Source of the DNA: Actinomycetes bacterium
GTDB taxonomy: Bacteria; Actinomycetota; Acidimicrobiia; Acidimicrobiales; Acidimicrobiaceae
Reading direction: 5' to 3'
Assembly (NCBI GenBank): GCA_021805205.1
Contig: JAJZFV010000004.1
Span: 7,202-47,369 of the forward strand
Length of the DNA stretch: 40,168 nt
The first letter of the stretch is position 1, and every line of letters starts with the position of its first letter. Positions 15,771-24,024 of this stretch are shown here, one piece after another. The position numbers and the translations under genes are program-made. The notes under the pieces were generated by a model. The model had not been told where the DNA came from. It saw nothing but the letters and a program-made list of their open reading frames with translations, and searched no databases.

Positions 15771-16829
15771 TTATTGGCAAATGCTTGACAGTCGGTTGAG
15801 CCGGTCGATCAATTGTCGAAGGAGGCCGTGGGAAGATCTGTCGAAGCGTAGGGCGATCCTTTCCATCTCAACCGCGTCCTTTTCGCCCTTTTCGGTGCCT
15901 GTAATCGGGATAGCTTCGATTGTTCCACTCTGGCAAAGGATGCCAAAATCTTCGTTGATCTTTTCGAGCTCTTCTTGGTTAGGGGCCTTCCTCATCCTTA
16001 TGATTAGGAGGTTTCCGACCCATCTCATGGAGTGGTAGTTGCGATAGAAGGTCAATATCTCTTCTATCGCTTCATCCACGTCGTCTGTTATGCGAAATAG
16101 CGATCGATCCTGTGGAGAGACCATTCCCCGATTGAATAGTTCAGCTTCCACGTATTCGAGCCATCGCATCCAGTACTCTTCCCCCGTTGCCTCGAGGAGA
16201 ACGATTGGAGCGGGCTGTGCTTTGCCGGTCTGAACTAAAGTCAAAAGCTCGAAGGCCTCGTCGAGGGTGCCAAAACCACCGGGCATTACAACGAAGGCGT
16301 CAGACTCTTTCATGAAGATTAGTTTTCTGGTAAAAAAGTACTTCATCTCTACTAATTTTGGATCTTGTGCGATGAAGAGGTTTGCGCTGTTCTCAAAGGG
16401 GAGTTTGATATTTACCCCAAAGGAGCGATCTCGTCCTGCACCTTCAATGCCAGCCGCCATTATGCCAGGGCCGGCTCCGGTTATGACCATCCACTCCTCA
16501 CTCGCGATGCGCTTTGCTATCTCGGCGGTGAGGCGATAGTTGGGATCATCCTCTTTGGTTCTGGCGGACCCAAAGATAGTTAGCTTTCGAACGCTTCGAT
16601 AGGGTGCGAAGGTTGTAAAGGCGTCGTTTAACTCGATTAGGGCGCTAGAGACTATCTTTAGGTCGAGTCGGTCGGTGTCATCACTGGCTAGGTTTACAGC
16701 GGCATTGAGAACCTGAAAGATAAGATCTCGGTTCTTTTTAGGTGCGATCTTCTCGACGAGTGAGGCTATCTCGTCGGAGTAAAACGACGACCGAGGCGTC
16801 TTTGATTTAAATCTTGAATCGCTTGTCAA
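15771..16829 (-). CDS. LOG-family (TIGR00730-type) Rossmann protein
   Basis: A 352-residue protein with the nucleotide-binding core of the LOG/'lysine decarboxylase-like' family: FGSART, VITGAGPGIMAAGIEGA and the diagnostic PGGFGTLDEAFELLT motif. Small members release ribose 5'-monophosphate from nucleoside 5'-monophosphates. This one is longer, with about 70 extra N-terminal residues and a C-terminal extension of about 120, as in nucleotide nucleosidases of the PpnN type, although I cannot confirm that subclass. It starts at TTG 16829. About 100 bases separate it from the 6-phosphogluconolactonase gene upstream on the same strand. A ribose-phosphate link would suit a pentose-phosphate operon. 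Confidence 0.8.
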   Translation of the reverse strand: MTSDSRFKSKTPRSSFYSDEIASLVEKIAPKKNRDLIFQVLNAAVNLASDDTDRLDLKIVSSALIELNDAFTTFAPYRSVRKLTIFGSARTKEDDPNYRLTAEIAKRIASEEWMVITGAGPGIMAAGIEGAGRDRSFGVNIKLPFENSANLFIAQDPKLVEMKYFFTRKLIFMKESDAFVVMPGGFGTLDEAFELLTLVQTGKAQPAPIVLLEATGEEYWMRWLEYVEAELFNRGMVSPQDRSLFRITDDVDEAIEEILTFYRNYHSMRWVGNLLIIRMRKAPNQEELEKINEDFGILCQSGTIEAIPITGTEKGEKDAVEMERIALRFDRSSHGLLRQLIDRLNRLSSICQ

Positions 16830-16930
16830 AACTACCTGCTGTACTCTTCAACGCTAGACCATAGAGCTTAGATCGAATTAATCTTTGCAGGGATATAAAT
16901 ATCGATACCCCCATGTTGGAAATTCGTCAG

Positions 16931-17701
16931 TCAACGTCCGTAGATTGCATCTGCAGCACTGGCATCAACTAAAAAGACGAGCTCACTTGGTGAAAGATGC
17001 GAAACTGGAAGCGTCATGTCTCGGTCGAGCGCCCTTGCAATAAGCTTGCCTTTGTCGGGACCGGAGGCACTTACGACCACCATCTCGGCAGCGTTTAGCG
17101 TCTCTAAGGAGACTGTTGCTCGTAGCATCTTGTTATTTTGATCAAGATCCAAGGAGATCTGTGAGAACTTACCTGAGATATCCAGATCGTCACGAGTCGG
17201 AAAGAGAGAGGCGATGTGGCCATCGGGTCCAAGTCCAAGGTGGACAAATGTGGGTTTTGGTGACTTGGAGATGATCCGGTCGTAGTTCGCAACTACCTGT
17301 CGCAGCAGTGCCGAGTACTTTTCCAGTATCTCAGCTCGCTTCTGATTTAGGTCGATCTCTTCATTTGCCATTATCTCTTCGACGTGCTTCAACTCTGCTT
17401 CAAAGGGCAAAACTGGGGACGAAATTTGAAGAGCTCCCGAAGCTTGGCCAAAGAGATTAAATAGCATCGCTGTGTTGGACCATGACGAAGTCATCGGTAC
17501 CAGGCGCTCGTCACCCAGTACGATCTTGGCATGAGACACCTTTGATCCAAAGATATCTTTGAGGGTAGGGTAGCAGTTTGTAGCTTGGTTACCACCGGTT
17601 GCCAAAAACGTGAAGTCGCCTTTATTTTCAGCGAAGTCCATCACCGCTTCCGATAGAGAAGCGGGAATTTCTTCGGTTATTGTAACTTTTGACTTGGTCA
17701 T
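16931..17701 (-). CDS. pgl: 6-phosphogluconolactonase
   Basis: Hydrolyses 6-phosphogluconolactone to 6-phosphogluconate in the oxidative pentose phosphate pathway. The 256-residue product carries family segments FLATGGNQATNCYPTL, IVLGDERLVPMTSSWSN and the signature GLGPDGHIASLFP. The length is normal. The gene starts at ATG 17701, only 6 bases after the glucose-6-phosphate isomerase stop, indicating co-transcription and probably translational coupling. Glucose-6-phosphate dehydrogenase, which makes its substrate, is not encoded beside it as it is in many bacteria. Glucosamine-6-phosphate isomerase is a related family, but the GLGPDGHIASLFP signature favours the lactonase. Confidence 0.9.
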   Translation of the reverse strand: MTKSKVTITEEIPASLSEAVMDFAENKGDFTFLATGGNQATNCYPTLKDIFGSKVSHAKIVLGDERLVPMTSSWSNTAMLFNLFGQASGALQISSPVLPFEAELKHVEEIMANEEIDLNQKRAEILEKYSALLRQVVANYDRIISKSPKPTFVHLGLGPDGHIASLFPTRDDLDISGKFSQISLDLDQNNKMLRATVSLETLNAAEMVVVSASGPDKGKLIARALDRDMTLPVSHLSPSELVFLVDASAADAIYGR

Positions 17702-17707
17702 CGTTGT

Positions 17708-19057
17708 TCACACATATATTCTGCTTACCTTTTGTCCTCGGTCTTGGCAGGCAATCGCATCGCCGTCAGCTTGGGCTTTGATCAATGAGCCAAAGTCGGT
17801 GTCGCGCCCCGGAATCTCCACCTTAGGTCCATAGTTGGACGAAACGATCTGAATGAGTTCCAAGTTGGCTGGCCCCCCCTTATGGAGTTGGCCTGTTGAG
17901 TGAAGGTGACGAGGGGCAAGGCCCGCAGCAACTGGAGATGGTCCGGAGACCTCTGCGAGTCGATCTCGCAGGAGATAAAGCTCGTCTTCGAATGCGAGTG
18001 GTTGATATGCAGATATTGAAAAGTACTTTCCCTCGTCCTTTTTGTCGGCGATGTACCCCTCTAGCTCATCTAGCTCTATCCGATTGAGAGTTGGATCAAA
18101 CTTCTCTCCCGCAAGGACTCTTCGAGTGATCTCTTTGGATACTCCAACATCGGGTTCGTTGAATGGATCGATCCCCAGTGCGTATCCTGCCGCGGCGGTA
18201 GCAAATTGCATCCCGTAGAGGTGCTTTGCTACCGATTCGAGGTCGGAGAAGTCAATGTTTGTGACGTTCGAACGATAGCCCTTGTCTTCAACCGTAGGTG
18301 TGATTGGAATTACGCCCTTCTTCTCCTTGCCAGTACTCTCAGCAAGGATCTGCTCGGTCCACATCGATATCGATCGACGTGATCGATCGCCGTAGGGAAA
18401 TTGGGCGAAACGATTTTTGTCGTTAGCCGCCTCTCCAAGTGTTAGACCGAAGTTGACGTAGTGGTCAAGGTTCGCCGCCTTGGCGTAGGTTAGAAGCTTC
18501 TCTATATCTACGCCAGCTAGGACAGCTGGGACGAGTCCAAACTCGGTAAATACCGAGAATCTTCCTCCAACATTTTCCGGCGTATTGAAGACTCTTGCGA
18601 CGCCTAGCTCGCGTGCTTCTTGATCTAGTACCGTTCCCGGATCAGTTATTACAATAAACCGCTTTGGATCTTTAACGCGGCTGAAAAAGAATTTAAAGTA
18701 GGAGTCGGATTCTACCGTTGTCCCTGACTTTGATGAGACGATAAATGCAGTGTCTGTTATTGAGATCTCTTCGAGTGACCTTGGGTCAGTCGAGTCCACA
18801 ACCGTTAATTTTCGCTTTGCGATATTTTGATTCTTAGTCAAATCGGAGAAGAGGCGCGGTCCTAGCGAACTGCCACCCATCCCCAATACAACTATCTGGC
18901 TTTGATCTATGCTCTCTGCCCACCGACTCAAATCGGTTACATACTCGCTGGTTCTATTGACAAGATCGATCCAACCAATACGGTTCGGAGCTACGCTCTT
19001 GGGCCCCCAAATTGTTGTGTCGTGTTCGAGAATCCTTGTAACGAGGTCTATCGCCAT
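17708..19057 (-). CDS. pgi: Glucose-6-phosphate isomerase
   Basis: Interconverts glucose 6-phosphate and fructose 6-phosphate. The 449-residue product contains MGGSSLGPRLF, the phosphate-binding SKSGTTVESDSYFKFF, the ENVGGRFSVFTE catalytic-Glu segment and HSTGQLHKGGP near the C-terminus carrying the catalytic Lys. It belongs to the shorter bacterial form (about 450 residues rather than about 550 in E. coli). ATG 19057 (MAIDLV) is chosen because GGAGGG lies just upstream; a frame extension to 19123 adds an unconserved leader. It lies between the chemoreceptor gene and pgl on the same strand, forming the core of a carbon-metabolism operon. Confidence 0.93.
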   Translation of the reverse strand: MAIDLVTRILEHDTTIWGPKSVAPNRIGWIDLVNRTSEYVTDLSRWAESIDQSQIVVLGMGGSSLGPRLFSDLTKNQNIAKRKLTVVDSTDPRSLEEISITDTAFIVSSKSGTTVESDSYFKFFFSRVKDPKRFIVITDPGTVLDQEARELGVARVFNTPENVGGRFSVFTEFGLVPAVLAGVDIEKLLTYAKAANLDHYVNFGLTLGEAANDKNRFAQFPYGDRSRRSISMWTEQILAESTGKEKKGVIPITPTVEDKGYRSNVTNIDFSDLESVAKHLYGMQFATAAAGYALGIDPFNEPDVGVSKEITRRVLAGEKFDPTLNRIELDELEGYIADKKDEGKYFSISAYQPLAFEDELYLLRDRLAEVSGPSPVAAGLAPRHLHSTGQLHKGGPANLELIQIVSSNYGPKVEIPGRDTDFGSLIKAQADGDAIACQDRGQKVSRIYV

Positions 19058-19169
19058 TTGCCCTCCATCGCTGTCTACAGTTGTTAGGCTACAGCAAATT
19101 AGATGGGACGATGTAATTATCATCTATCACTTCAAGACATTGATTTTGCAGGATGAAGCGGTATTTACC

Positions 19170-20450
19170 TCAGTCGTTGAGGTCCAATTGTGACGAGATG
19201 ATAGCAAATCTAAGATCCTCAAGGAGAGACATAACGAGGCTCGAGCTTTCGAATAAGTTTTCGCTCAACTTGTAGAGCTTGTCGTTATTTTTGGTCAGAG
19301 CGGCTCGAATTACTCCGGATCCGGTTTTGTGGACGTCAGTATGGGCCTCTACCAGTGCGGTGAAAGAGACGAGGTCAAAGTACTTTTCGTAACCAGCCGT
19401 ATTGATCCAACGCCCAAGACGACAGCTCCCCTCGTTGGCAACGGTCTGTTCGTCGATCTCTTCGACCGGAAGTGCTACGAGGGCCATTATCTGCTGTACC
19501 CACATTAGGTGATCGGCCTTGGCAATTGAAATGACCTCGATGTCGCGGCCATTTTTTGTAAGATCGACCGCTATGGAGTGGCCTTTTTCGGTCAGTTTGA
19601 TTACTCCGTCGGTGATCGCTTTAAAGTTGCTCCGGATCTTGAGTAGTTCTCCATCGACGTTGGATACGTTATTTGCCATCTCGCTGGATGTTACGCTCTG
19701 CTCTTCGGCTCCAGCGGCTATCTGAAGGATCCTCTCCCGGGTCTCTATGGAGGCGTGTTCGGCGTCACTCATCACAGTTATGGCGTCTTCAACGTGCCTG
19801 GTACTTGAGAATGCCATCTCTTTTCCTTGTAAGGCGACTTGCCTAACCATCTCACTCTTTGAGTTGATCGAAGTGGCGCTCTCTGCGATTTGACGCGCCA
19901 TATCTCGGGTTCGGTCGGCGAGATTTCGAACCTGTTCTGCCACAACTGCGAAACCTTTTCCATGGACTCCCGCCCTAGCCGATTCGATGGCAGCATTTAG
20001 CGCTAAGAGATTGGTTTGGTCGGCAATATCTGTGACATTTACGGTTAGCTTCGTGATTATCTTGGTCTCGGCTACGAAATCTTCGATCGAGTGAGAGATA
20101 GATGACACTGCGTCCTCCATCTCTTTGAGCTGATCGAATAGACGTTCAAGGACTGCGGTACCTTTTTCGGAGTTAGCCCTCGAAGTCTCTGCTACCTCAG
20201 ATGCAATCTGTGCGTTCGAGGAAATCTCTTTAGCCGTAGCCGACATCTCTTCGATCGATGCCGTGATGGTGGAGGTCTCTTCCGAAGTATGGTCGAGGCG
20301 TTTTGCAAAGTCACGAGCAGCTACGGCGATCTTTGCAGAGCCTTCGATGATGTCAATGACCCTGTCGACCAAGTCGATGTTTTGAAGGAGAGTCTCTTTT
20401 AGTTCTTGTCTTGAAATCTGGTCCCTACTCTCGTCGGTGCTTACGGTCAT
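19170..20450 (-). CDS. Soluble methyl-accepting chemotaxis protein with C-terminal CZB domain
   Basis: A 426-residue cytoplasmic chemoreceptor without membrane segments. A long coiled coil includes the conserved hairpin tip ([37 protein letters not shown], about residues 141-180). After it comes a CZB zinc-binding domain, with expected ligands His314 (ADHLMW), Cys343 (CRLGRWI), His370 and His374 (EAHTDVH). CZB receptors are known to bind zinc and some sense oxidants or zinc. ATG 20450 is preferred over TTG 20453; AGAGGG lies about 5 bases upstream. It sits between transaldolase and glucose-6-phosphate isomerase on the same strand. No cheA, cheW or flagellar gene is in the window, so it may feed a distant Che-like system, including one for pilus motility. 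Confidence 0.9.
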   Translation of the reverse strand: MTVSTDESRDQISRQELKETLLQNIDLVDRVIDIIEGSAKIAVAARDFAKRLDHTSEETSTITASIEEMSATAKEISSNAQIASEVAETSRANSEKGTAVLERLFDQLKEMEDAVSSISHSIEDFVAETKIITKLTVNVTDIADQTNLLALNAAIESARAGVHGKGFAVVAEQVRNLADRTRDMARQIAESATSINSKSEMVRQVALQGKEMAFSSTRHVEDAITVMSDAEHASIETRERILQIAAGAEEQSVTSSEMANNVSNVDGELLKIRSNFKAITDGVIKLTEKGHSIAVDLTKNGRDIEVISIAKADHLMWVQQIMALVALPVEEIDEQTVANEGSCRLGRWINTAGYEKYFDLVSFTALVEAHTDVHKTGSGVIRAALTKNNDKLYKLSENLFESSSLVMSLLEDLRFAIISSQLDLND

Positions 20451-20574
20451 CAAATCCCTCTACATATTCAACAACCTTCGATCGATTGAGAAGGCGACTG
20501 AAGGTTGTATCGGATGAAATGAAGTTGAGTTTGAGGGTTTTAGTGCGAAACTATCGACCTCTTGTTGATCTTGC

Positions 20575-21681
20575 TTACCCTACTTTTTTCTCGATTTCGT
20601 CAAGGAGTTGCTTCCAAGAGGCCGAGAACGAACTGACTCCCTGACTCTCGAGATCAGCGGTAACTTTGTTGAGATCCACACCCACAGAACCGAGTGTTAC
20701 CTCGATCAGCTCTCGAGCCTCCTCTACCCCTTCGAGAATAGAGTTCTTGCGAGCTGCACCGTGGTCAATTACCGCCTCCATGGTGGCTAGTGGCATGGTA
20801 TTTACCGTATTTGGTCCAATTAGATTGTCCACGTAAATCAGATCTGGGTAGCTGGGGTTTTTGGAGGAGGTAGAGGCCCAAAGGGGTCTTTGAGGGGAAA
20901 TACCTGCCTCTATTAGGCGCTGCGATCTTTCGCTACCGGCCAATGTGAGGAAATTTTGATAGGCGAGCTTTGACTGCGCAATTGCAACCTTTCCTTGGAG
21001 GTGTGGGTGTTCGCTGAGAAGGGGGTCGACGGCTGTATCAAGTCGACTTACGAAGAACGATGCTACCGAGCGATGGTGACTGTAGTCAACTCCAGCTGCT
21101 AATCCCCGTTCTGCTCCTCGAAGAAACGCCTCGTAGACCTCGCGGTACCGCTCGATCGAAAAGATCAGTGTCACATTAACACTTATTCCTGAGGCAATCG
21201 CCTCTTCGATTGGTCCTAGCCCTGCCTTCGTAGCCGGAATCTTAACCATCACGTTGCGGTGCCCACCCTCGATTACCAACTCTTGGCTTATCTCACGTGC
21301 TGCTTTGATGGTCGCATCAGAGTCGAAGGCGAGAAATGGATCTACCTCTAGCGATACCCATCCGTCTAGGTGTCCAGTTCGAGTAGAAACTGGCTCAAGG
21401 AGGGCTGCCGCAGCGGAAACGTCTGCCTTTGCTAGTTCTAGGGCTATCTGTCCAGCGCTAAAACCTTTTGCTTTCAATTCTTTGATTTGACCGTCATATA
21501 CCGAAGATTTTGAGATGGCGTTGGCGAATATGGTCGGGTTGGAGGTGAGCCCTACGACTCCGTCATCGATTAGGCGGCTCAAAGTGCCGTCTTCTAGCCA
21601 ATCTCGGGAAATGTTGTCTATCCATGGTGACGTCCCATAGTCAGCCATAGCGTTTAGATGGGCGTTTTTACCATTTGCCAT
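20575..21681 (-). CDS. tal: Transaldolase
   Basis: Transfers dihydroxyacetone from sedoheptulose 7-phosphate to glyceraldehyde 3-phosphate in the non-oxidative pentose phosphate pathway. The 368-residue product has GLTSNPTIF, the Schiff-base lysine region MVKIPATKAG, and NVTLIFSIERY. The length matches the actinobacterial transaldolase type. ATG 21681 (MANGKNA) is preceded by GGAGGT at a spacing of 7; an extension to 21705 begins before that site. The ribosome binding site lies inside one arm of an inverted repeat (see the leader element). It heads the minus-strand operon that continues with the chemoreceptor, pgi and pgl. Confidence 0.93.
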   Translation of the reverse strand: MANGKNAHLNAMADYGTSPWIDNISRDWLEDGTLSRLIDDGVVGLTSNPTIFANAISKSSVYDGQIKELKAKGFSAGQIALELAKADVSAAAALLEPVSTRTGHLDGWVSLEVDPFLAFDSDATIKAAREISQELVIEGGHRNVMVKIPATKAGLGPIEEAIASGISVNVTLIFSIERYREVYEAFLRGAERGLAAGVDYSHHRSVASFFVSRLDTAVDPLLSEHPHLQGKVAIAQSKLAYQNFLTLAGSERSQRLIEAGISPQRPLWASTSSKNPSYPDLIYVDNLIGPNTVNTMPLATMEAVIDHGAARKNSILEGVEEARELIEVTLGSVGVDLNKVTADLESQGVSSFSASWKQLLDEIEKKVG

Positions 21682-21686
21682 AAGAA

Positions 21687-21778
21687 AGACCTCCAACTCG
21701 ATCAATTTGACCTTCTCACCGCTAGTCTAGGAACTTTTTTATGCGACGATCTAATCAAATTTTACGTGTTGGAGGTCT
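21687..21778 (-). promoter_or_regulatory. tal leader inverted repeat that can sequester the ribosome binding site
   Basis: On the minus strand, AGACCTCCAAC (21778-21768) is the exact complement of GTTGGAGGTCT (21697-21687), which contains the GGAGGT ribosome binding site of tal. Allowing one mismatch the match extends to 13 of 14 bases. The arms are 70 bases apart, so a transcript starting upstream of 21778 could pair them and hide the start. No promoter could be placed confidently, so whether the distal arm is transcribed is unknown. An attenuator or translational switch is inference. Confidence 0.45.
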
Positions 21779-21805
21779 CGTTGTCTTTACCCTTTGCCCA
21801 GGTGA

Positions 21806-22573
21806 TTAGCTAGGTGCGACTTCTCGAGAAATTCTCTGAGGATTCACGAACTTGGGTTCGCTGTGGCGGATTTTAGCCTGCTTTGTGGCGACAAGCAGAG
21901 AGATAATCGGCCAGGCCGGGTCGAGCTGCATTTTGCCTAGAGCTAACTTGGCAGAGGTAGGAGCAGCGTGGTGGTTATTGTGGAGTCCTTCTCCTGCGGT
22001 TAGCAACGCTAGCCAGTTGTTATTCGTGGCGAGATTGTCGTAGGTCTTGCGCCCGAAGGTATGACCAATGGCGTTGATTGCGCCAGAAAGTAGGAGATAC
22101 ATAACGGTGTGCAATAGAGATGCAACGAGTGCAACTTGCCAGCCAAAGACTAGAACAAGAATTGCGATACCGATTCCAAGTCCTAGAAGTGCTCGGTCGA
22201 AAAGTGCGGAGTCGAGACGGTCAGGCGCTAGGTCTTTGGCGTACCTTTCGACTAGGCCTGGGATCTTGATGGTTCTTCGGTAGTAGTACACGTTTCCAAA
22301 TTGAATTGCAGCAAAGCCTTCGATTGTTGGGCTGTGTGGATCTCCAGGTACGTCGGTATAGGCGTGGTGAACCCTATGAACCGCCACCCACTGTCTGGGT
22401 CGGATCCCTGTTGTGATCCAAGTGATAATACGAAACGCCATAGTGACCGGCTTCGAGAGCTTGATCGCTCGGTGTGATGCTGTCCTATGAAGAAAGATCG
22501 TCGTAGTGAATATGGCGATCTGCGTCACTACAAATGCGACGATCAGTGATTTGAGGAAAAGATGCATGACCAT
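21806..22573 (-). CDS. Membrane fatty-acid / acyl-CoA desaturase
   Basis: A 255-residue integral membrane desaturase of the delta-9 acyl-CoA/acyl-lipid type. The three histidine boxes that hold the diiron site are intact: HRTASH (29-34), HRVHH (66-70) and HNNHH (198-202), with an additional conserved His171 (AIGHTFG). Hydrophobic segments near residues 5-25, 45-58, 130-145 and 150-170 give the usual topology. It is shorter than many actinobacterial desaturases and has no ferredoxin or cytochrome b5 fusion. The start (MVMHLF) lacks a clear ribosome binding site, and ATG 22567 is an alternative. Upstream is an AT-rich promoter region with two palindromes. Its likely role is adjusting membrane fluidity. 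Confidence 0.88.
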   Translation of the reverse strand: MVMHLFLKSLIVAFVVTQIAIFTTTIFLHRTASHRAIKLSKPVTMAFRIITWITTGIRPRQWVAVHRVHHAYTDVPGDPHSPTIEGFAAIQFGNVYYYRRTIKIPGLVERYAKDLAPDRLDSALFDRALLGLGIGIAILVLVFGWQVALVASLLHTVMYLLLSGAINAIGHTFGRKTYDNLATNNNWLALLTAGEGLHNNHHAAPTSAKLALGKMQLDPAWPIISLLVATKQAKIRHSEPKFVNPQRISREVAPS

Positions 22574-22583
22574 AGGTTAGCGC

Positions 22584-22657
22584 CTAATTATAAATTAGAG
22601 AGGTCACTTAACGCAAAAAGATTATTTTTTATTTCATTATAAAAAGATTTACGTAAA
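22584..22657 (-). promoter_or_regulatory. Desaturase promoter region with two palindromes
   Basis: On the minus strand a perfect TATAAT -10 hexamer lies at 22641-22636. A 10-bp perfect palindrome TTTACGTAAA (22648-22657) falls where the -10/-35 spacer would be. A second inverted repeat, CTAATT-ATA-AATTAG (22584-22598), lies 10 bases before the start codon. No convincing -35 is visible, which is common for activated promoters. Two operator-like sites around one promoter suggest repressor control, perhaps temperature- or lipid-responsive (inference). Confidence 0.45.
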
Positions 22658-22945
22658 ATTAAAGGAAGTACCATTTCATGGGCCTATTTTCAACGAAAAT
22701 AATTTCGCAAAGAACGCCAGAATAGTAACAAGATAAAAATTAATTGTGCCTGTTGCGTAAAGCAATAGAAGCTTTTGTATTAAAGACTCGCAACGACCGA
22801 TAAGGGTTACAAGATTTTTGCTAGGACATCAAAGTATTTTCCTCACGTTTACGACCTCAACTTTGACGATATTGTCATTCGGGTGCCGCGTACTAGAAGT
22901 AGACTCAACTTAAATAGTGCGGTATCTAGTCCTTAAGGAGTCTTT
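22658..22945. other. AT-rich intergenic region between divergent desaturase and thioesterase
   Basis: With the desaturase promoter element this makes a 370-base gap that is visibly richer in A+T than its surroundings. It contains a small CGAAA/TTTCG hairpin (22694-22707) and the ribosome binding site AAGGAG (22935-22940) of the thioesterase. A TTGTCA at 22872-22877 could be a -35 for the plus-strand operon, but the matching -10 is poor. No ORF, tRNA or insertion-sequence end is seen. Confidence 0.4.
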
Positions 22946-23350
22946 TTGGCATCGCAGGTGAAGATTCAGGTACCACCGCCGTGTGACCTGACCCTTGGCA
23001 TGGAGTGTGTCGACAAAGCGACGCCAGGTAAATCGGTTTGGAAGATGGTCGCCCATGAGCGTTTTGCAAACCCAGCCAATGTCATGCAAGGTGGATTTAT
23101 AGCGGCCTTCATAGATTCGGCTATGGGCGCGGCCACAGTCACATTTGCAGGTAGAAAAGTTTTTACTTCGAACACCGATCTTGCGGTCTCTTTTTTAAAA
23201 CCCGTCTTTATTGGATCGACACTTACCTGTGTAGCCGAAGTTGTTTCTGGCGGAGAGCGGGTACTATTCGTTGAGGCGAGGGTCCATGACGACCGGGATC
23301 GTTTTGTCGCTTCGGCACGTTCCACATACTTCTTGCGACCGAGGGACTAA
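22946..23350 (+). CDS. PaaI-type hotdog-fold thioesterase
   Basis: A 134-residue single-domain hotdog protein resembling PaaI/acyl-CoA thioesterases, which hydrolyse acyl- or aryl-CoA in the cytoplasm. The segment PANVMQGGFIAAFIDSAMGAA is the family active-site region (HGG-type loop, here QGG), followed by TSNTDLAVSFLKPV and the late-strand GGERVLFVEARVHDDRDRFVASARSTY. The canonical His of HGG is replaced by Gln, which occurs in some members but may alter activity. It starts at TTG 22946 with AAGGAG 5 bases upstream. The LON-domain gene follows 8 bases after its stop, suggesting an operon. The substrate is unknown. Confidence 0.82.
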   Translation: MASQVKIQVPPPCDLTLGMECVDKATPGKSVWKMVAHERFANPANVMQGGFIAAFIDSAMGAATVTFAGRKVFTSNTDLAVSFLKPVFIGSTLTCVAEVVSGGERVLFVEARVHDDRDRFVASARSTYFLRPRD

Positions 23351-23358
23351 AGGCGCTC

Positions 23359-24003
23359 ATGTACAACGATGTTCCATACATAGGTGAGATGCCTTCGGGG
23401 GTCTTTGTGTTGAAGGTGGTTTTACTTCCAACTGAGACGATGACACTTCGAGTCTTTGAACCCCGATACCATCAACTGATACGTGATTGCGAACGAAATG
23501 AGGGAACCTTTGTAATCGTCGATACCACCGATGAAAAGATAACTGTTCCCGTGCGAGAGCGTGAGGCACTCTATGGAATTCGAGTTCGGATTTCCTCGTC
23601 AGGACTGATCCCTACTGGTGATCGGATCGTGGAGGTAAGTGCCGAGGATAAGGTTGCGATAGCGAGTTGGCTTCCAGACGACCCTTATCCGGTAGCTTTG
23701 ATCGCACCGACTCCCGATCTCGATCATCCCGATGAGGAGAGGCTCAAGGATCTCTCCACTTACGTCAATCACCTTCTAAATTTAACGATCGAAATGGGCG
23801 GGAACGTCGAGCTATTCTCCCCAAATGAGCTGTCAGACGATCCGATTAGGCGACTGTGGCAACTTTGTGCACGAACGCCACTTACGATCGATCAACGTCG
23901 CAAGATGCTCAACCAGAGCTTTGCTTCAAATAGGCTAGAGATGTTAGGTGAGATCGTCGCTGAAAACATTGCATTCTATGAAAAGATGCTTGGTCTGCGG
24001 TAA
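23359..24003 (+). CDS. LON substrate-binding-domain protein
   Basis: A 214-residue protein with the N-terminal domain of Lon proteases but no AAA+ or protease domain. Typical segments are FVLKVVLLPTETMTLRVFEPRYHQLIRDC near the start, EGTFVIV and GIRVRI, followed by a helical C-terminal half. Stand-alone LON-domain proteins of about 200 residues are widespread in Actinobacteria and their function is not settled. The ATG is 8 bases after the thioesterase stop. It lies at the head of a cluster of membrane and RNA-modification genes that ends before the proteasome block, so a link with protein quality control is tempting but unproven. Confidence 0.85.
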   Translation: MYNDVPYIGEMPSGVFVLKVVLLPTETMTLRVFEPRYHQLIRDCERNEGTFVIVDTTDEKITVPVREREALYGIRVRISSSGLIPTGDRIVEVSAEDKVAIASWLPDDPYPVALIAPTPDLDHPDEERLKDLSTYVNHLLNLTIEMGGNVELFSPNELSDDPIRRLWQLCARTPLTIDQRRKMLNQSFASNRLEMLGEIVAENIAFYEKMLGLR

Positions 24004-24024
24004 ACGTCCAATAGAGGAGCCAAT

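Noticed and set aside
21781..21813. A 10-codon plus-strand frame (TTG start) with a good GGAGGT site upstream.
   Set aside because: Its ribosome-site-like sequence is one arm of the tal leader inverted repeat, and it overlaps the end of the desaturase gene. A real leader peptide here is possible but unsupported.
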